Shown: piece after piece, positions 11,179 through 26,283 of the stretch
How the letters are laid out: each line of letters starts with the position of its first letter
Numbering within the stretch: the stretch's first letter is position 1
Assembly (NCBI GenBank): GCA_036571765.1
Contig: BROE01000011.1
Location: 8,734,324 to 8,798,323, forward strand
Length of the DNA: 64,000 nt
Direction of reading: 5' to 3'
Source of the DNA: Plecoglossus altivelis
Taxonomy: Eukaryota; Chordata; Actinopteri; Osmeriformes; Plecoglossidae
The notes under the pieces: model-generated
What the model was told of the DNA's origin: nothing
Database searches by the model: none
Seen by the model: only the letters and a program-made list of their open reading frames with translations
Program-made: the position numbers and the translations under genes

Positions 11179-14100
11179 CCTGGCCCCTGCAGTCCTGTCC
11201 ATGTTGGAGGCCAGGTTAACCTTATTATAGTACTCAGGCACTCCTATGGCTGAGCCGCATCAAAGGAAATGGATCATTCCTGTCATTACACCAACAGGTT
11301 TTCAAACACACAAAACAATGTGGTGTGGCCTCTCATTGCTGTAATCCACTAACAGCAGATTCCCTGCTGTTCCACATGGCTTGAAGGCCCTGAGTTTAAA
11401 CAGACCTGACACATTCTGCCCTCACGTCTGTGTGTGCATAGAAAAAGGCAAACAGGCTATTGGGAATGTTTTAATGTGGGCAATAAAAGCTCAGAGGTGT
11501 TCTGTTAGATTTAAGAACTGAAGTGGATGGCTTGTGAGACAGTATTTCATTACTGTAGCTTAGAGGGAGTTGGAAATGCGTCCTTCACTAAGTATCCTGT
11601 TAGAAGTTGTATCACAGCGACCCTCGGTGAGAGATCGATGAGCTTGTGATCCATACTAAGATGTGACCAATTCCAATTATATTATATCTCCACGGTAATG
11701 TTATTTTGTATATAGAGGTTGCTCCCTCTATACAACCAGTGCCTACATCTGATGATTCAAAATCAATATGGAGAACTTGAGGATTTTGCAAGCTCTGCGT
11801 TTTTGAGCAGAGCCCTAGAGGATAATATGTCTTAAGTGGTGAACTCATAAAAGCACAGTAAAATCCAACCATGCCATCTATTCTGAGGTTCATAGGACCA
11901 TATCTGTCTGGGAGAATGTACTCTTCAACACTAACTCAAAGATGTCTAATTCAAATCATGGAGACACCAATTACAGCCTCCGTTTAATACTAGGGAGCTG
12001 ACCTAAAAGGCCATCCAGAGACTAAGTGATTCTGCAAATGAATAATATCTAGTTGCGTAGCAGTTCACTGGATCGTAGACCCTGCGTGAGGGTACAAAAC
12101 AAGCAGCATTGGATGTGATGCTCAGCTATGACAGCTGATGGAACACTGGGAACAGAGGAATGAGATTGCCTGGTATGTGGAGAGAGAGACAGTAGGGAGA
12201 TAAGAGTGGAACTGTCTGGTGGAACTGAAGTCAGAGGCAGCTATCGATATGCTGTTGGTTTATTGAATGACTGAAAACAAACATAGCTGGGGATGCCTTT
12301 CTGAAATAGAAACATTTCAAAAACGGTGTAAAGATGAGGACTATATCATGTATGTGAGATATAGAATAAGTTAAATAAATAAATTGAATTTTTGAATAAC
12401 TACCCTCTTTGTTTCATTTATAATGTGTGGATAGCTTCTTTATATTTCATCCGTCTCTCGCCTCAGTTTCTTTGAGGCCTACTTTCACAGAATGACTTAT
12501 TGACTTGTATTTAGTTTAACCTTTATTTGATCAAGGCAAGCGCAGTAAAAATATATATTCTTATTTAGAAAAGCAGCCTGATTAAGGAGCTCCTTGAACT
12601 CTTGCTGAAGTGATGAAACTGTTCACTTCCGCATCATTACAGGGGAAAGTGAGCGTTGAGGATCCTCTCCCGGAATCGTCACGACAACGTGTGATGTACG
12701 ACTCTATTCTCTTCCTGCATCCTGACGCCGAGCTCCAGTTAAATAAACACAGAGCGCAGCGCTCTTCTGGGACACAGCGTTCTGTTCTAGCCTGTGTGTA
12801 AACTCTGACTGAAGATCGTCCTTCTTCTGTCAGGTGAGATCAAGTGCGCTGAATGCAGATGGGTTGGGGGACGGAATGAAGCAGAGTTGACCACCGTCCT
12901 GGATGTTTGTCTCTGGCCTGGGTGTAGACTTTGATTCGCTTCCATCTGCAGCAGCCTCCTCAATGCCTGAGAAATGAAGCATTTTTCACGGTTTGTGTTT
13001 GGCCTGACTGCTGCACACAAAGCAGGGGGGGGGAGGGAGAGGGGGAACTAAGCATAAAGGACTGAAAATACATATAGATGAAAATGCTGAACGGAGGAAA
13101 ACATGAACTGGGAAATCCTCCAGCACTGGAGAATGGCACTGCACAGATAGAGAGCTTACAGTCAGGGATGGTTTAGTGCTGAGTTACCTCTTTATTCCTT
13201 TATTATTTATTTGACTTTTCCCCACACGTCAACAGTAAAAGTTGAATCTCTCTTTAAAAAGCCACGCACATCATCATCGCTGTTTCCTCTGACGCTTGCT
13301 GGATCTCTATCTGTCTAAATAGCATTTGATCGCCTCGGACAGCCTTTTCAACACGGCTGAGTTACTGATCCAGAGAGTTTTACTGTGACAACTCTTCTCT
13401 GACCTCCATATTAAGGCCCTTTTTTTTACCGAATTAGACTAATTCCGTGTGACTGTGTTAAAGCATCCATAGCAGTATCTCCAATTGGATTTCACTGCCA
13501 GATCAAACCATAGTCAAATATGATTAGTTGTAATGTACATCAGCAGGGCAATGATATAAGAAAGCAATCCTATCTTAAAAGGGTAACTTAAGTTGAACTT
13601 TTGTTGTGGTGTTTTGTAGGGTTTAGGGAAGAATGCACAATGGGCCTGTGTGTAGGTAAACACACAGGAGAACACAAACAAACAAAATGCCCCCAAGGTC
13701 CCTAAGGGCAGACTGTTTAGGGTGGGATATATTTTTAGGCGCAGAATCGCAGAGATTGCTACGTGACAAACCTAACAGACGGTCCCACTCCATCCATCTT
13801 GCGTCTGTCAAACGTAATCTCCTCCCCCTCCCCTCCAGAGGCGCTCATGCGGCGCTCTCTTTATCTCCGGCTGAGCCCCCCCCTCCCTCGCCCACCCCTG
13901 AGAGAAGGGGAGAGAGAGAGAGGGGGGGAGCAGATGAGTTTGAGGGAACGTCCTCCTCCACCTCTTTTTCAACTTCCCCTGAAGAAAACGTCCGGATCAA
14001 ACGTAGGAACGAAATCCGACAAACCGGAGAAGAGTGGGTTTAAAGAGGCCTCCATATCACATCCACGAGATGGGAGACACTAGTAGAGCAAGAGCTGATT

Positions 14101-14943
14101 GGACCATTATGTAAGTAGCAGGTGCAGCGGAAGCAGAAAAATAGCTCAAATAACAAGAGTAAAACTCGGAGGAGGAGTCGCTCAGCGTTACTGAGTTGAC
14201 CTTATACTTCTTGTATTTTCTCTCAAGGCGACAACGAATGGTTCATTCTTTGCCTTGTAAAGGATGACACTCATTAGATACTCGGTATTCTGCAAACTGG
14301 GTTCTATTGAGCTTCAACAACGACCCGGGCAGTGGCCTATCTCCCAGAGTCACTTATCTATTCCGCTCACCACTCTACCACCACAAAGCCCCTCCACACT
14401 CCGCTCTTAAAAGCCAGAAGACACAGACAAATTGATTTGCAATAACCACAAGCAACCCCTTACAGATAAGTGATGTCTAATTTTGTTTCCGTGGTCACGG
14501 GCAAACATACACAAAAGATTAGATGGTGCAGACTGGCAGAACACAAGGGGCCTCTAAGGAGTCAGGGAAGATATTAGAGGAATATGATTTTCACTGTTGT
14601 CCATCTACTTTCCTGCTGACTCAGGCAGGCTACAATGGAATCAGTCGAACGGTATCGTTTCAGATGTGATTGACTGGAGAGCTGGTGTGCTGCAGGGCCA
14701 AGAAGCAGCCAGACAAACCCTCAGACCTGATGAAAGTAATTGAGCAACTTTGTAACACAGAGAACAGAGCTTGTCTTCCTGCGGGGGGACACATCAGAGA
14801 GAACTCCGCTCCTGTTATCATTCTGGATCCCACTGCTGCACACAGCCAGTGTCCCTCACATCTCCTCTCTCAACAGCAACCCCCAGCCTCCGAACTCCCA
14901 ATGTTACACCAGCAGTCGAGAGCCTCATTTTCAGCCAAGCATG

Positions 14944-14995
14944 GAAGGGGGAGGGGTGGGGGGTGGAGCGGGGTGGGGGGTGGAGAGGGGTTATC
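14944..14995 (+). repeat. G-rich tract with quadruplex potential
   Basis: Successive runs of four to six G separated by one to four bases (GGGGGAGGGGTGGGGGGTGG and onward). At least six G-runs fit the G4 spacing rule. It lies within the gene-free interval. Confidence 0.6.
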
Positions 14996-17900
14996 AAGAG
15001 AAAAAGCAACACTGTCTGTCTCCCCCCGGAATACCAACTCAAGCACTTGGTTAGATAACACTTCCTTGCTCTCATGCTAATATGATGAATCAAGATTGTC
15101 ATCTACACGCTGCGCAAAATCAGGGATTCAAACACTGTACGTTGCTAATGTTGCTCTAGATAGACAACACTAATGTCTGCTCGATAACTCAGAATGAGTG
15201 ACTGAGACACTGAAGAGTCAAAGTGAATGACTATATGTCTGAAGTATCTATCTATCTTTGTCTCTCTCTCTCTCTCTCTGTTTCTTTCCATCTGGTACAA
15301 GAAACATACAGTACTGCAGTCATGCTATTTTTTCTCAGTCTAAACTGCTGATGCTATCTTGCTGCGAGACCAAACACCAGCCTTATCGCCATGCCAGTGC
15401 AACAGTGAGATAATGCTCTTTATGACAGGGCGAGTGCTGCCGCTCCCTGGGGTCGTCACGGATTCTACCCAAGCTCCGCTGGGTCTGTCAGAGAAGGGGG
15501 GTTATCTCAGCAAAGCCCCCCTTCCATCCCTGAGTCAGAGCAGAGCTGAAATGAAAAGCAGGGTTGAGGAGATGCGTCAGGGTAAAGGACAGCCTACGTC
15601 GCCTCTGTCCCAAACCATCACGATCAAATCCCTTCAAAAACTCGAAGGGAATCGCAGACGGGCTCAGAGAGACATTGGAGACAAATCAGACAGGGTGTTT
15701 ATCTTCACATCACAAGGGTTTTTTATAGTCATTTAGCTTTTTTTTGGAAAACCCTCTTGAGAACGGTGGCAGTTATGTACCTGTGCAGAAACAGTAATGG
15801 GAGAGGGTAATAATAATAATGATCTTACACGCACACATGAGTGGTTTGAGTGTTAAATATCCATACAAATGTGGCAGTCTATCTTTGCTAATGTGATGGT
15901 CAATAAAGTCACAGACTGTTTTCCCAGTGGGACTCTGACAAGCCAGCAAGTGTTGTGCGAGCAGGAAACCGTTTGCATTCTGACCTTGGCTCAGCAAACA
16001 CCCCCACGGCAAGAAGACAGACCAGTCTCACATAGCCCGCTGCTAGACGGATGTTCTTCCAAGCCACGCACCCAGAGGACTCACAATTACACTCCCACAC
16101 ACACACACACACACAATGATCTTGCAAAGGCTGCAAGTAAAAACAAGAGTGAACTGAAGCTGGTCTGAGTGTGCCAAAGGAAAGTTGCGGAGAGCCGAGT
16201 GAAGAAAGTGATGAACAGTCCCATGTCTCATGTATGCTGATATGGGACCCATGGTTCCAAACCTGTTCCAAAACACAGCGCTAAACCAAAATGATCTGAG
16301 GAAATACAGCCTTTAAGCTACTTACAACGCAGCTCGATAATCTATCCAACAGTAACACTGATGCCTACTTTTTCCCTTGGATTCTCTCCTAGTCACTTCA
16401 CTCTCCTGACAGGTTATTAAGCTCTGGGAATCACATTCACACCTCACTTCAGGATGGTGATTAAACTCTGCTATTGGCAAGACCAGTACTTTTCTTGATG
16501 GTTTGTTACGGTACATTTCATTTCATATCTATTGCCCAGTAATAACAAGACTGTCTTTCAACATAGTTGTGATGCTAAAGCTTGTTTTAGTTAGACAGTA
16601 TGATTTGCCCAGCCAGCTCTTCTTCTAACACCGTTTGTTGCTATTTGAAACATTGTAATGACAAATCAAAGTGAGAGGGCTTCAGGAATATCAGCATTGC
16701 CCAGACATTTTGCTAAAAGAATAGCTTTTGTTTCCAGCTTGGCTAAGTCTCATGGTTTAGCAAGACATTAACAAGGGAAACGGCCAACATGTTTCACACT
16801 TTCAAACACCAAAAAACCCCCACCGATGTTTAGACGACGCTGCTTTATAATGCTATTCCATGGACTTGGCTGAGCGTTTCAGTAAAGTGAAAGCATGGTT
16901 TGGAGCACAGCTAGTGTGTGTGTGTGTGTGTGTCAGTACCTGTTAGTAGCAGGGAAGACAGACAGGGCAGTAGGGGCTGGCAGGAGGGAAGCTGAGTTCC
17001 AGAGGCTGAGGGCTGCTTCAGTAAGGTCCTGCTGGGACAAAGAACAAGACCTCTCTCTGAAGGATGTGTCTGCAGGAGCCATGTATGCGAGGATGACAGT
17101 GACAGCGCTCACTTAGCAGTTACCTCACCCCAGGAAACATCAACGCCCATTAGCTATCTAAACCATCAGGAACTGCCAGCATGACTGACAGCTACTCTCC
17201 CACTAGAACAGACAATCAACAACTCACAAGAGTATACGGCGCACTGAGAAAGAGAAGTCTCTGAATCGCGGAATAGATCGAGGGACAGAGGGACTTTGGG
17301 AACAAATTAAGATCGCAGTTCCATGACAGAATACATACATATATATATATTTATATATATTAACACATCTAAATATTTGTATAAAACTCTGTGTATGTAT
17401 GTGTACATACAGACACACACACCCTCACAGGCACCCCTTGGAGGTGATAATTAGGCTTTTTCATCAAACAGTTGGCTGTTTATTATGAGGGAGGGAGGAA
17501 ACAGGAAAAGGCAGAGAGGTCCAAACAAAGTAGGAGAATGACGCAACCTTGTGTTCTTCACAGCTTCCTAATACAGTATTGCAGTGCAGTAGGCAATCAC
17601 AAGGAACACTTGTGACATAAATAATCTCCACTCCACATGTCAAACAACCGCTGCATGCAGATAATATTGAATTTCGCCTCAGGTGTCCAGGCATTTGAAA
17701 AGCATCAGACAAACGCATTACCATAACCTGACATTGAACTGCCTTGCCAGTTCATCTACTCAAACAACGTACGCCATATTAATATTTGAAATGGGGGGAT
17801 GGGGAGGAGAGTGTGTAAAATAGAAAAGGGAGGCTTTGACTAAGCTGTCTTCCCTAACAAACAGCCCACAGAGAGTTAGGCTGTTAGAAGACGCAGTGCT

Positions 17901-20900
17901 CACAAACAGGTTTCCAAACCCAGATAAGGAGGCATTGGGATCTCAGGAGCAGTGACTTGTCTTGTATGGGAGAGAAGAGAAACAAAAACATGGAACTAAT
18001 CAGGAGAAACTTTGAGGAAAGGGAAGTTATGAAAAGGCCTACGAGGAGAACTGGACAGGTCAGGCGATTCTCTTTTCTCTGCTGGTGAAAGTTCCCATTG
18101 ACTGATAGCTCATGGAAGCTGTTTGGGAAGTTGTGTGAGACGGAGAGAGAGGATGAACTCGGTCAAGGACACGAACATTGAGAAATATGGAAACGCATCA
18201 CAGGACGAGGTGCCTTGGATAAAAGAAACCAATGAAGATTTGTGGATGAAGTGAACAGAGGTATTAGAAGTAAGAAGGCTGGGCTACGGGGACGTACACA
18301 TGTAGGAAGGAAGTAGAAAGACAACATAAACACAAGTCTGCAGGGATTTCACAAGTCCCGGAACAATTACGATAGTCATTTTGACATAAATACAAGCGTT
18401 CTTGGCCTGGAGCACAAACCTATCTCCGCCACAAGTCTAAATATAACCTCAAGCCTCAGTCTGTCATAAAACCAGAGGAAGATCAAAGATACCCTTCAAC
18501 TGCTTGGTACATATCAGTAGAATGGGACTGAAGCACCTCAGGCCTCCGGATGGTTCTTCACAACAGACTTCTGAAATATGACTGAAAGTCTTTACGGACT
18601 AGCTGTATGAGGTCATTGAAACATGATGAGGGAGTTTTTGAAAAGAACGTCTTTTTCCATATCGTTGACAAAGCCATTAAAAGGGGAATTTAATTTAATA
18701 AGTTCGACCTGAAATCACGCAGAGGTCCGTTTCAAGCAGAAAAACATGGTAAACTGTGAAAGTATCTTTCCAGAGAATAGATTTATTTGCTCTCATTATT
18801 GGAGATTAAATTGTGCTGACCCAGTGCTGGATGACCGCAGGCATATCTGTGGGAATCCTCTGACAGAAGCATTGAGCTGCTCTGACACATTGGCCCCATC
18901 AGGGTTCTCATTGCCTGGTGTTCCCATGGAAGGATGGTACCACATCGGCCTGATGCCACTGGGGAGGTGAGAATTCCAGCAAGCCTCCCTCGTGCACGGG
19001 TACACTGGGTCAGGATCTATCCCTCAGGCCCATCATCCAGACTGGATCCCTGATTCAGGAATCACTCCAGGTCGTCCTCTGCTCTGCTGTGGATACATGA
19101 CGCCATAATGAGGCACTGTCTTATTGCTGCCGTTAATCTGAGAGCTGGACAAGACACAGGTCTCATAGTGCTTGTTTGGCCTTAGAGTCTAAATAACTCA
19201 CATCTGTGTCATCTGGCCCCCAAGCAATGAATGTAAAAGCAATTGACGGAGTATGGAGGCCCGAAAGCCCTTGTTGGACTTCCAATTGCATCATGGGAAA
19301 TATATTGTCTTTCCAATACATTCTGATACCCAATAAAAGATTGTTCATTGCAGACGAGGGTGGATGTGAATCTGAGACAGTTTGTGGTTTTTCAGACGCA
19401 GCGACAGCAGGTCAGTGGGCTGGTTCGTTATCCTCCACAGTCACTCCAGGAGGAAGAACTGATTTATAGCCCACGACTGATTAAACAGCAGCTAGTCTCT
19501 CCCAGATACATAAGACGGAACTGACATCCCAAGCATGAGGTTTACCATCCAAGTCCAAATGGGAAAAAAAAATCTCTGCACATTTGTTCATCCAGGCCTG
19601 AGACGAATACAGAATGAGACGCCCTTCCTGCTAGGAGTGGCTCAACTGCTAGAGGAGTAGGATGAAGACGAGACGAGGGCTTTGCTTCTGCCTGGGCAGG
19701 AAGACCTCTCAGAACTGCCTTTTAATAGCACTCTCTCTCTCTGGGTGAGTGTGTGACAGGATCTGTCAAACCAGGCCCTGGTGTAAAACACATTGCTGTA
19801 GCTGTAGTATATGCTGTCCCCAAGCAGTAGGAGGGGAAGCTGGAAGTGTGTCTCTGTGGTCTTTACACAGGCCATGTGAGGACCGTGCAGCCTGAGGGAA
19901 GGTGGAGGAGGTTATATTGGCAAGAGTTGAGATTATCACAGGCGTTCTCTTTTAGCATTCAGGCCGCATAAGGGTCAGACCACACGGAACGAAAGCCGAG
20001 GGCAATAACAATGATCGCTAATCATCAAAACCAAATAGCATGTAACAGCATTTTTGTGCAATAGGACTACATACTGCACACTCCCATATGAACTTCTAGA
20101 GAATCATCGGTCAACTAGGTATACGAGGGCATCTCCTGAGAGTTGCAATGGATGATTTAATGGAATAAAAGAATATAAATGTGACTCCTGTGATCCCTTT
20201 GATTGAATTTCTGCAGTTCGATCCAATCTCAGCCTCTGAATGTGTGGATCAGGATGTGTCCTAGGGCTAGCATGAAGCCCATGTGATTCCCCTGCTACAT
20301 GCTGGAATCATCAGGGGACTATAATTGCCCTAATCTTCAACTCTCACCGATAATGGCCCAGAGACAATCTGCCTGCGTCCATCAACTTAAACTGTCCAAT
20401 CACATGGCTATGTGGGTCCAACAGAGAGGGGGGGCCTATCACATGCAGGTCCGTGTGCAAAAAAAACGTTAGCCCAACTGAGCCATGCTGTTACGGAGAG
20501 GAAAGGGCTCAGTGAACCATGCATTTTCCTCTACGATTCATTCCAACAGCCGGCACAGCAAATCAGAGGATGTAATCCAAAGAGAGTGAACACACACAAA
20601 GATGATACCATGTGCCGATGAATACTAAACAGTCATTTTTCAGACGGAGCATTTAGTGGAGAGAGAGCATTAAAGCCATATGACTGCTATCAGAGACGCA
20701 TGTGTCGAAAGTGATAAGGTGGAGACAGTCCTGGGCTTGTGAGGAGGATAGGATCTGCTATGTTCCATCAGTGAGAGGAGCTCTGTCTCGCTCCAACTCT
20801 GCATTCATACTACTGATGTGTCAGGCCTTTGGCACAGCAACCATGCCGTGGCAACAGAGGACAGATTTAAAGGTGTTGTTAGGGAGAGTGATGAAGGAGA

Positions 20901-23900
20901 GGTGATTTGGCGGGATATGTTCTCCACCAGCTGTTGAGAAGTTCTATTGGACTCCAGAAATGTTCTGTCTGTTCCATAAATTGCAAAACAGTGACGTCAA
21001 AAAGATATGACATCCTGCTGGGATACAACAGAAACTAGCAAATGTGTTTCCCTTTTATGTTAGCATTCAGGCATTGGAAGGCCTTGATAACAAGCTTGGC
21101 TACGTATTGGTGGAGTTTTCAATCCCCTGTCCTGGACGAGGTTTTTGATCACAAAAGGACGGGAGGAAATGAGCACTGGAAAACAGACGCCTGGAGAACT
21201 GCCTCTCTGACGAATTAGTAATCCAGCCTCCCTCCCGTAGCCTCCGCCCAGCTCTGCAGTCGTCTGGGCTTTCAACGAGGGTCGAGATAAGCTTTTGCTT
21301 CAGCCCTTTTACTCTCTCTCTCTCCCTTTCCTCTCTCTCTCCTTCCCTTCCCAATTCTTTTTCTGTGGAAGATTTGGGGGGCTGCTTAATCTGTGCCCCC
21401 CATGACACTTGGTAGACAGCTGTACAGACAAAATGTCAGCGCCATCAAGGATGTCGAATTTGTTTGCTTTTACTTGTTTCTACACTATAATGGGAGAGTT
21501 CACTTAATTGATATAGGTCATAAGATCTGTATTGACATTGTTAAGAAAGCTGCAGAAAAAAATATATACACACATATATATATAATAATGTGGTGACAAC
21601 TGCAATTTATACAAAGTGAAAGCACAACGATTTAGACCGAAGGAATGCAGTGTTGTTTATTTGCTTGCTTTGGCTTAATTGCATCCGTTAGGGTAAGGAC
21701 TGGCAACAAATGGCAAATAACTGACTAGAAGAGGTAATTGTGCATTTTCCCTCAAGATCGTATCAGTTAAAAGCCTGCGTATTGTCATCCTTAACTACTT
21801 CAGGCATGTTAGGAGACGTCTTTAATTGTGTTTGAAGCTTTGACGGAGTTTAACTAATGGAGAGGAAGAGTGACGCGAGGATCGATGTATAAAATGGAAG
21901 GCAGTGATTTATTTCATAAAGACGCACAAGAACGTCACACAGTGAGATGATGTCTCATGAAAGAGATGCAAGGTTGACTGACCCAAACAACCAATGTAAT
22001 AATTCATTAAGAGAACTGAAAACTCGTAATCTGCAAATGCCTCCACTAATCTGAGTGCTCGAAAAACATGGTGGCGCGATTAGAGTGATTTCACACAAAG
22101 GCCAAGAGGTTTGATAAAAGGCTTTGCAGAACCAATTAAGGCATAGACACTCGGAGCACAGGATGTTTGAATCAGCGTATTTCAGGAGCAGGGCGGGTTA
22201 TATAACTCAAGACGACAATACTGAAGATGCAAATTGCTGTAACTAGCAAGACCATACTGTCCCAAGGCCACAGAGAGCTGAGCATGGGCTACATCAAGCA
22301 CTCTACCCAGACAGACTTCGATTACCTTATTATCCCTTTGATTCAAGGAAGACAAAACAAATTCCTTGAACCCTTAGGTTCATAAACAACATCAGAGTCA
22401 CCACAATGAGCCGGTGAACTTCTCTAGATGTTACGTTGCACCAAAATGCTTCTCTGTGCTATACTTTCCCATTACATTTTAAATGACTACAGCAAGTAAT
22501 TTTAAACTTATGCGGTTTACTCGAATTTGGCTTGGCATGTTAATTCATCGGGCAGCATAAGATGATGCAACGAAAACCAAATGGAAGGCAATAAAGACTT
22601 CTTTTACTTAGGCTGGTTTTACATCAAGTACTAAAACCGCATTGCTTAGCACATATTGTGTTGATATGCCCGGGGAGAGACAATGACTCCAGGACATGAC
22701 GGAACGTTCCGGAGAGAAAGCCCTCTACAGATTAGATACAGACATATCAACCACTTAAAAAAACTCAGTTGGACTCGGTGTTAAAATATGCATGTGTTCC
22801 TCATTCAAGTCCAAACAGACTTAAATACATTCCACATGAGCTACCACGTAAATCGAAGTACATAAAACTGTACACAAAGACGATAAATATCGCCTATCAA
22901 ACATACAAACTTTAAAAAGCAACTCCAATTGGTGGACGTTGAAGTCAGCAGACAGACCTAGCTTCCAGTGAGCTCTCCCGGTGTGAGGATGACACATCAC
23001 GGAGCCACATGGTTCCAGCTTGGGTCTGGTTCCCCTTGGCAGCGGCCAAACTTCGATTGCCACACACCTCAGTGGAGTCTGGCATTTTGTGCCTGTCCCC
23101 TGAAGAGTTTGGAGCCCTGGGCGCCGGAAGTGTCAGCACTCGCCTCTCATCTCCCAACTGCTGCAGCATGCGCTCATCTTGTCCTCAAACTGAAGGTGAG
23201 TTTACTGCAAATCTAGTGGAAACAAAGTCTCCTGGCCCAGAAGTGAGACGATGGATAGATAACGGAGAACAGGAGAAAGGCGATGACAGCAGATCAAAGT
23301 TGGTCGACTTGTTCCGGCCGATTAAACTTCCAGGCGCTTCATGAGCCGATCATACGCACATCTTTTGGCCGATGGATTAATCCGTCACTTTTCAATGATT
23401 TACAATCTCAAACAATATTAACAGTAGGCCTATGTGATTTTGTAACTGTTTAGCAATCTGGTATATTCTTAATTTGATTTTATAATGTGAGGTTGATACA
23501 CATCCACGTGCATAAGAGTATGGCTGTGAAAATATGTGTGATTTCATGTCATTATGGTTCATTCAGTTACGCGACTTTTGCTTTTGACATGGTTTTGATG
23601 CTTGATCTGTTCACTGTTCAAGTTGTTTGGTCAATTCAAAAACCAGTACACAGCGATGATATGATATGCTGTGCAGGTGTATACATTTATACATATTTAT
23701 TGGTGTATTTAACAAGGGACAGTGCACATAAATAAACATAGCTGTACATGCACCAGAGTTTGCTAAAGGGCTATTATTGTATTATATTGTATTATCTGTA
23801 ATCCCTGGATAGATGTTACAAAGTCACCCTATGAATATGATACAACATTTAAACAATATTGAAATTACAAAGGTAATGATATCATTTATAATCATGCAGA

Positions 23901-24199
23901 TAAAGATAGCAGAGTGTTAATGGTTTACATAAATAAATAACGCCATACCTACGTTATACATTCAATTTCCTGTCCTTGTTTGAAGGTTTTGCAGGGTCAC
24001 AGTCCAAGGTCTTATAGCTCTCCCAGCCTGGGGGCCACATTACACCCAGGCCCACTTGGGGAAGGCCATTAACCTGTGCTGGAGCAACCTCCAGATGCCT
24101 CTAAAACATGAACGTTTTCTCTGCTCATTCCAGAGGCACAGCATGCAGAGGAAAGGGAGCGTTAAACATCAAATGCCTGTACTGTAGGACTGTACTGTA

Positions 24200-24355
24200 G
24201 GAGTACAGCAGTACAGCAGGAGGACAGCAGTACAGCAGGAGTACAGCAGGAGTACAGCAGCAGTACAGCAGCAGTACAGCAGGAGTACAGCAGGAGTACA
24301 GCAGGAGTGCAGCAGGACAGCAGGAGTACAGCAGGAGTACAGCAGGAGTACAGAA
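24200..24355. repeat. Minisatellite, unit about 11-12 bp (AGTACAGCAGG)
   Basis: More than a dozen imperfect copies of AGTACAGCAGGAGTACAGCAG-like units. It stays open on the minus strand only because of the repeat, so it is not a gene. Confidence 0.9.
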
Positions 24356-24385
24356 GTAAAGACAGAGGGGGGATACAAACATAAA

Positions 24386-24386
24386 T

Positions 24387-24419
<33 letters not shown>

Positions 24420-24557
24420 CACACACACACATACATACATACATACATGCAAGCACACTTGTAAACATACACACAAACACATCCACCACTCTTAAACTAT
24501 CCACCTCCTCACACACACACACACACACCCTCACACACACACACACACACACACACA
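24386..24557. repeat. (CA)n microsatellites, two blocks, with (CATA)n
   Basis: CA repeats at 24386-24430 run into CATA repeats to 24448, and a second CA block lies at 24510-24557. Confidence 0.95.
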
Positions 24558-26165
24558 AAGTTTTGGACCACAGCTCGACTGAGTGTCTACACATAGAGGG
24601 TCCACCTGCTGTTCATTTTCTCACCTGAGAATTATGTTTGGGAAGCAACTGAAACAGGTTGAATCAGCTCCTGTTGACCAAAGCTTTCTTGCCCAAGAGA
24701 ATTCCCTTTTCAGAGATTTTTAAAATAACAAACTCTGTGGGAGAGCTGGTTCTCATATCCTAACGAGAATGACGCAGATAGAAACTAGCATGTTTGTTCA
24801 GACTAGCTCCGTGTCCATGAAAAAACAGGCATAAACAGTGAAAGTTTGTAAAGTCTGGCTGTTGGTGTAAGGGTTCGACTAACTTATGTTATTCAGATCC
24901 ACTCAACACAACCGGATATGATGGAGCACAGCAGAGCACAACATGGAACACAGTAACACACCACTGACATTGATGGACTAGTCTTATTTAGAACCAAAAC
25001 CGTCAACTGGCAAAATATAGCCTCAGAATCCTCTGGCTAGGTATCAGGATTGCTTTATGTTTTGGCTTGACATGAAAATAATCACCTCTCAAAACTTGCC
25101 AAACTAAGGGTAGCCCCGAACTGTGGCTTGATTCATTGTCTCTTTGACCACTTCGTTTAATTTCCCAGGAGGCAGTGGAAATAGATTCCTTTAAGTCGTT
25201 TTCATTTATTTATGTGAGGCAAACAGCCAACCGATCTCCTTGTTAAGGGATTTTTCGTGTGCATTGCGACCAAAGCATTTAGCATAGTTATAGCTTTGTC
25301 ACTTCTCTTTTCCACGTCAGATACTGATGACCTCAACGTCACTCAACAACGGATCAGATGGATCTGTCGAAGCACATGACAAACAAACCTGTGAACACAC
25401 GTCACACAGTCCCACAATCTGGAGTGATCCCACAGGGCTAACAAAAGCCTTCTACATGGATGACCAGTGGGACAAATGTCATAAACAGAGGGACAAATCA
25501 GGACTGTGGCGACAGGCTCTCTCATCATTCGGCAGTTGGTCATGTGGACCTGACTAACCTCCTGCTACTTCTAATCAACTGAATGCAGCCAGCTGTAATT
25601 TTCAGTCCACATGAGAGTTGGTCTGAGTTGTGCGAGAGTGGGTGGACACTTGAAGGAGCGGTACAGGCCAAATCTATAAATGATTTTAAGACAAGAACAT
25701 GGGAAAACACCTGTAAGCAGATGAGAAAGAGCAATGCCAGAGGTTTCAGGATATTGTGTTCACTACACATGTATTATTCACATCCCTTATTTTTCCACAG
25801 ACGACTGTAGCTAGGTCCCTGCCTACGAAAGGAATACCGAAATATAAGACAGGACTGTATATCACACAACATGTCCCGCGCTCAGACACATTGGTTTTAT
25901 GACCAGAGGATATAGTGTGTGCGTGTAATCTGACGTGAGGCTCTGAATCAGCTCCCATTAGCCGTGGTTGGACGTCCCCAGGGAGAGAGCAGGGTGCACG
26001 ATGCCAGCCATCCCTCAGAAGAGAACAGGAAGCAGCAGGGGGGCAGGAAGACACACATAAACATGCAGATCAACAGGAGCTAAAAACAGACTTGGAAAGG
26101 AAGAAGACTGGGTCAGAAAAAGGAGAGAGAAAGAGAGGTCTCTTTCTCTCTCTCCACACAATTGA

Positions 26166-26191
26166 GAAAGAGACAGAGAGAGCGTTTGAGA

Positions 26192-26245
<54 letters not shown>

Positions 26246-26283
26246 CAGAGTGTTTAAGAGAAAGAGACAGAGAGAGAAAGTGA
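26166..26283. repeat. (GA)n / (GAGACA)n microsatellite
   Basis: Purine-rich GA repeats interrupted by GAGACA units, in intergenic DNA. Confidence 0.9.

Noticed and set aside
24125..24594. Cys/Val and Leu/Tyr repeat frames on the minus strand
   Set aside because: They are translations of the CA microsatellites and the AGTACAGCAGG minisatellite.
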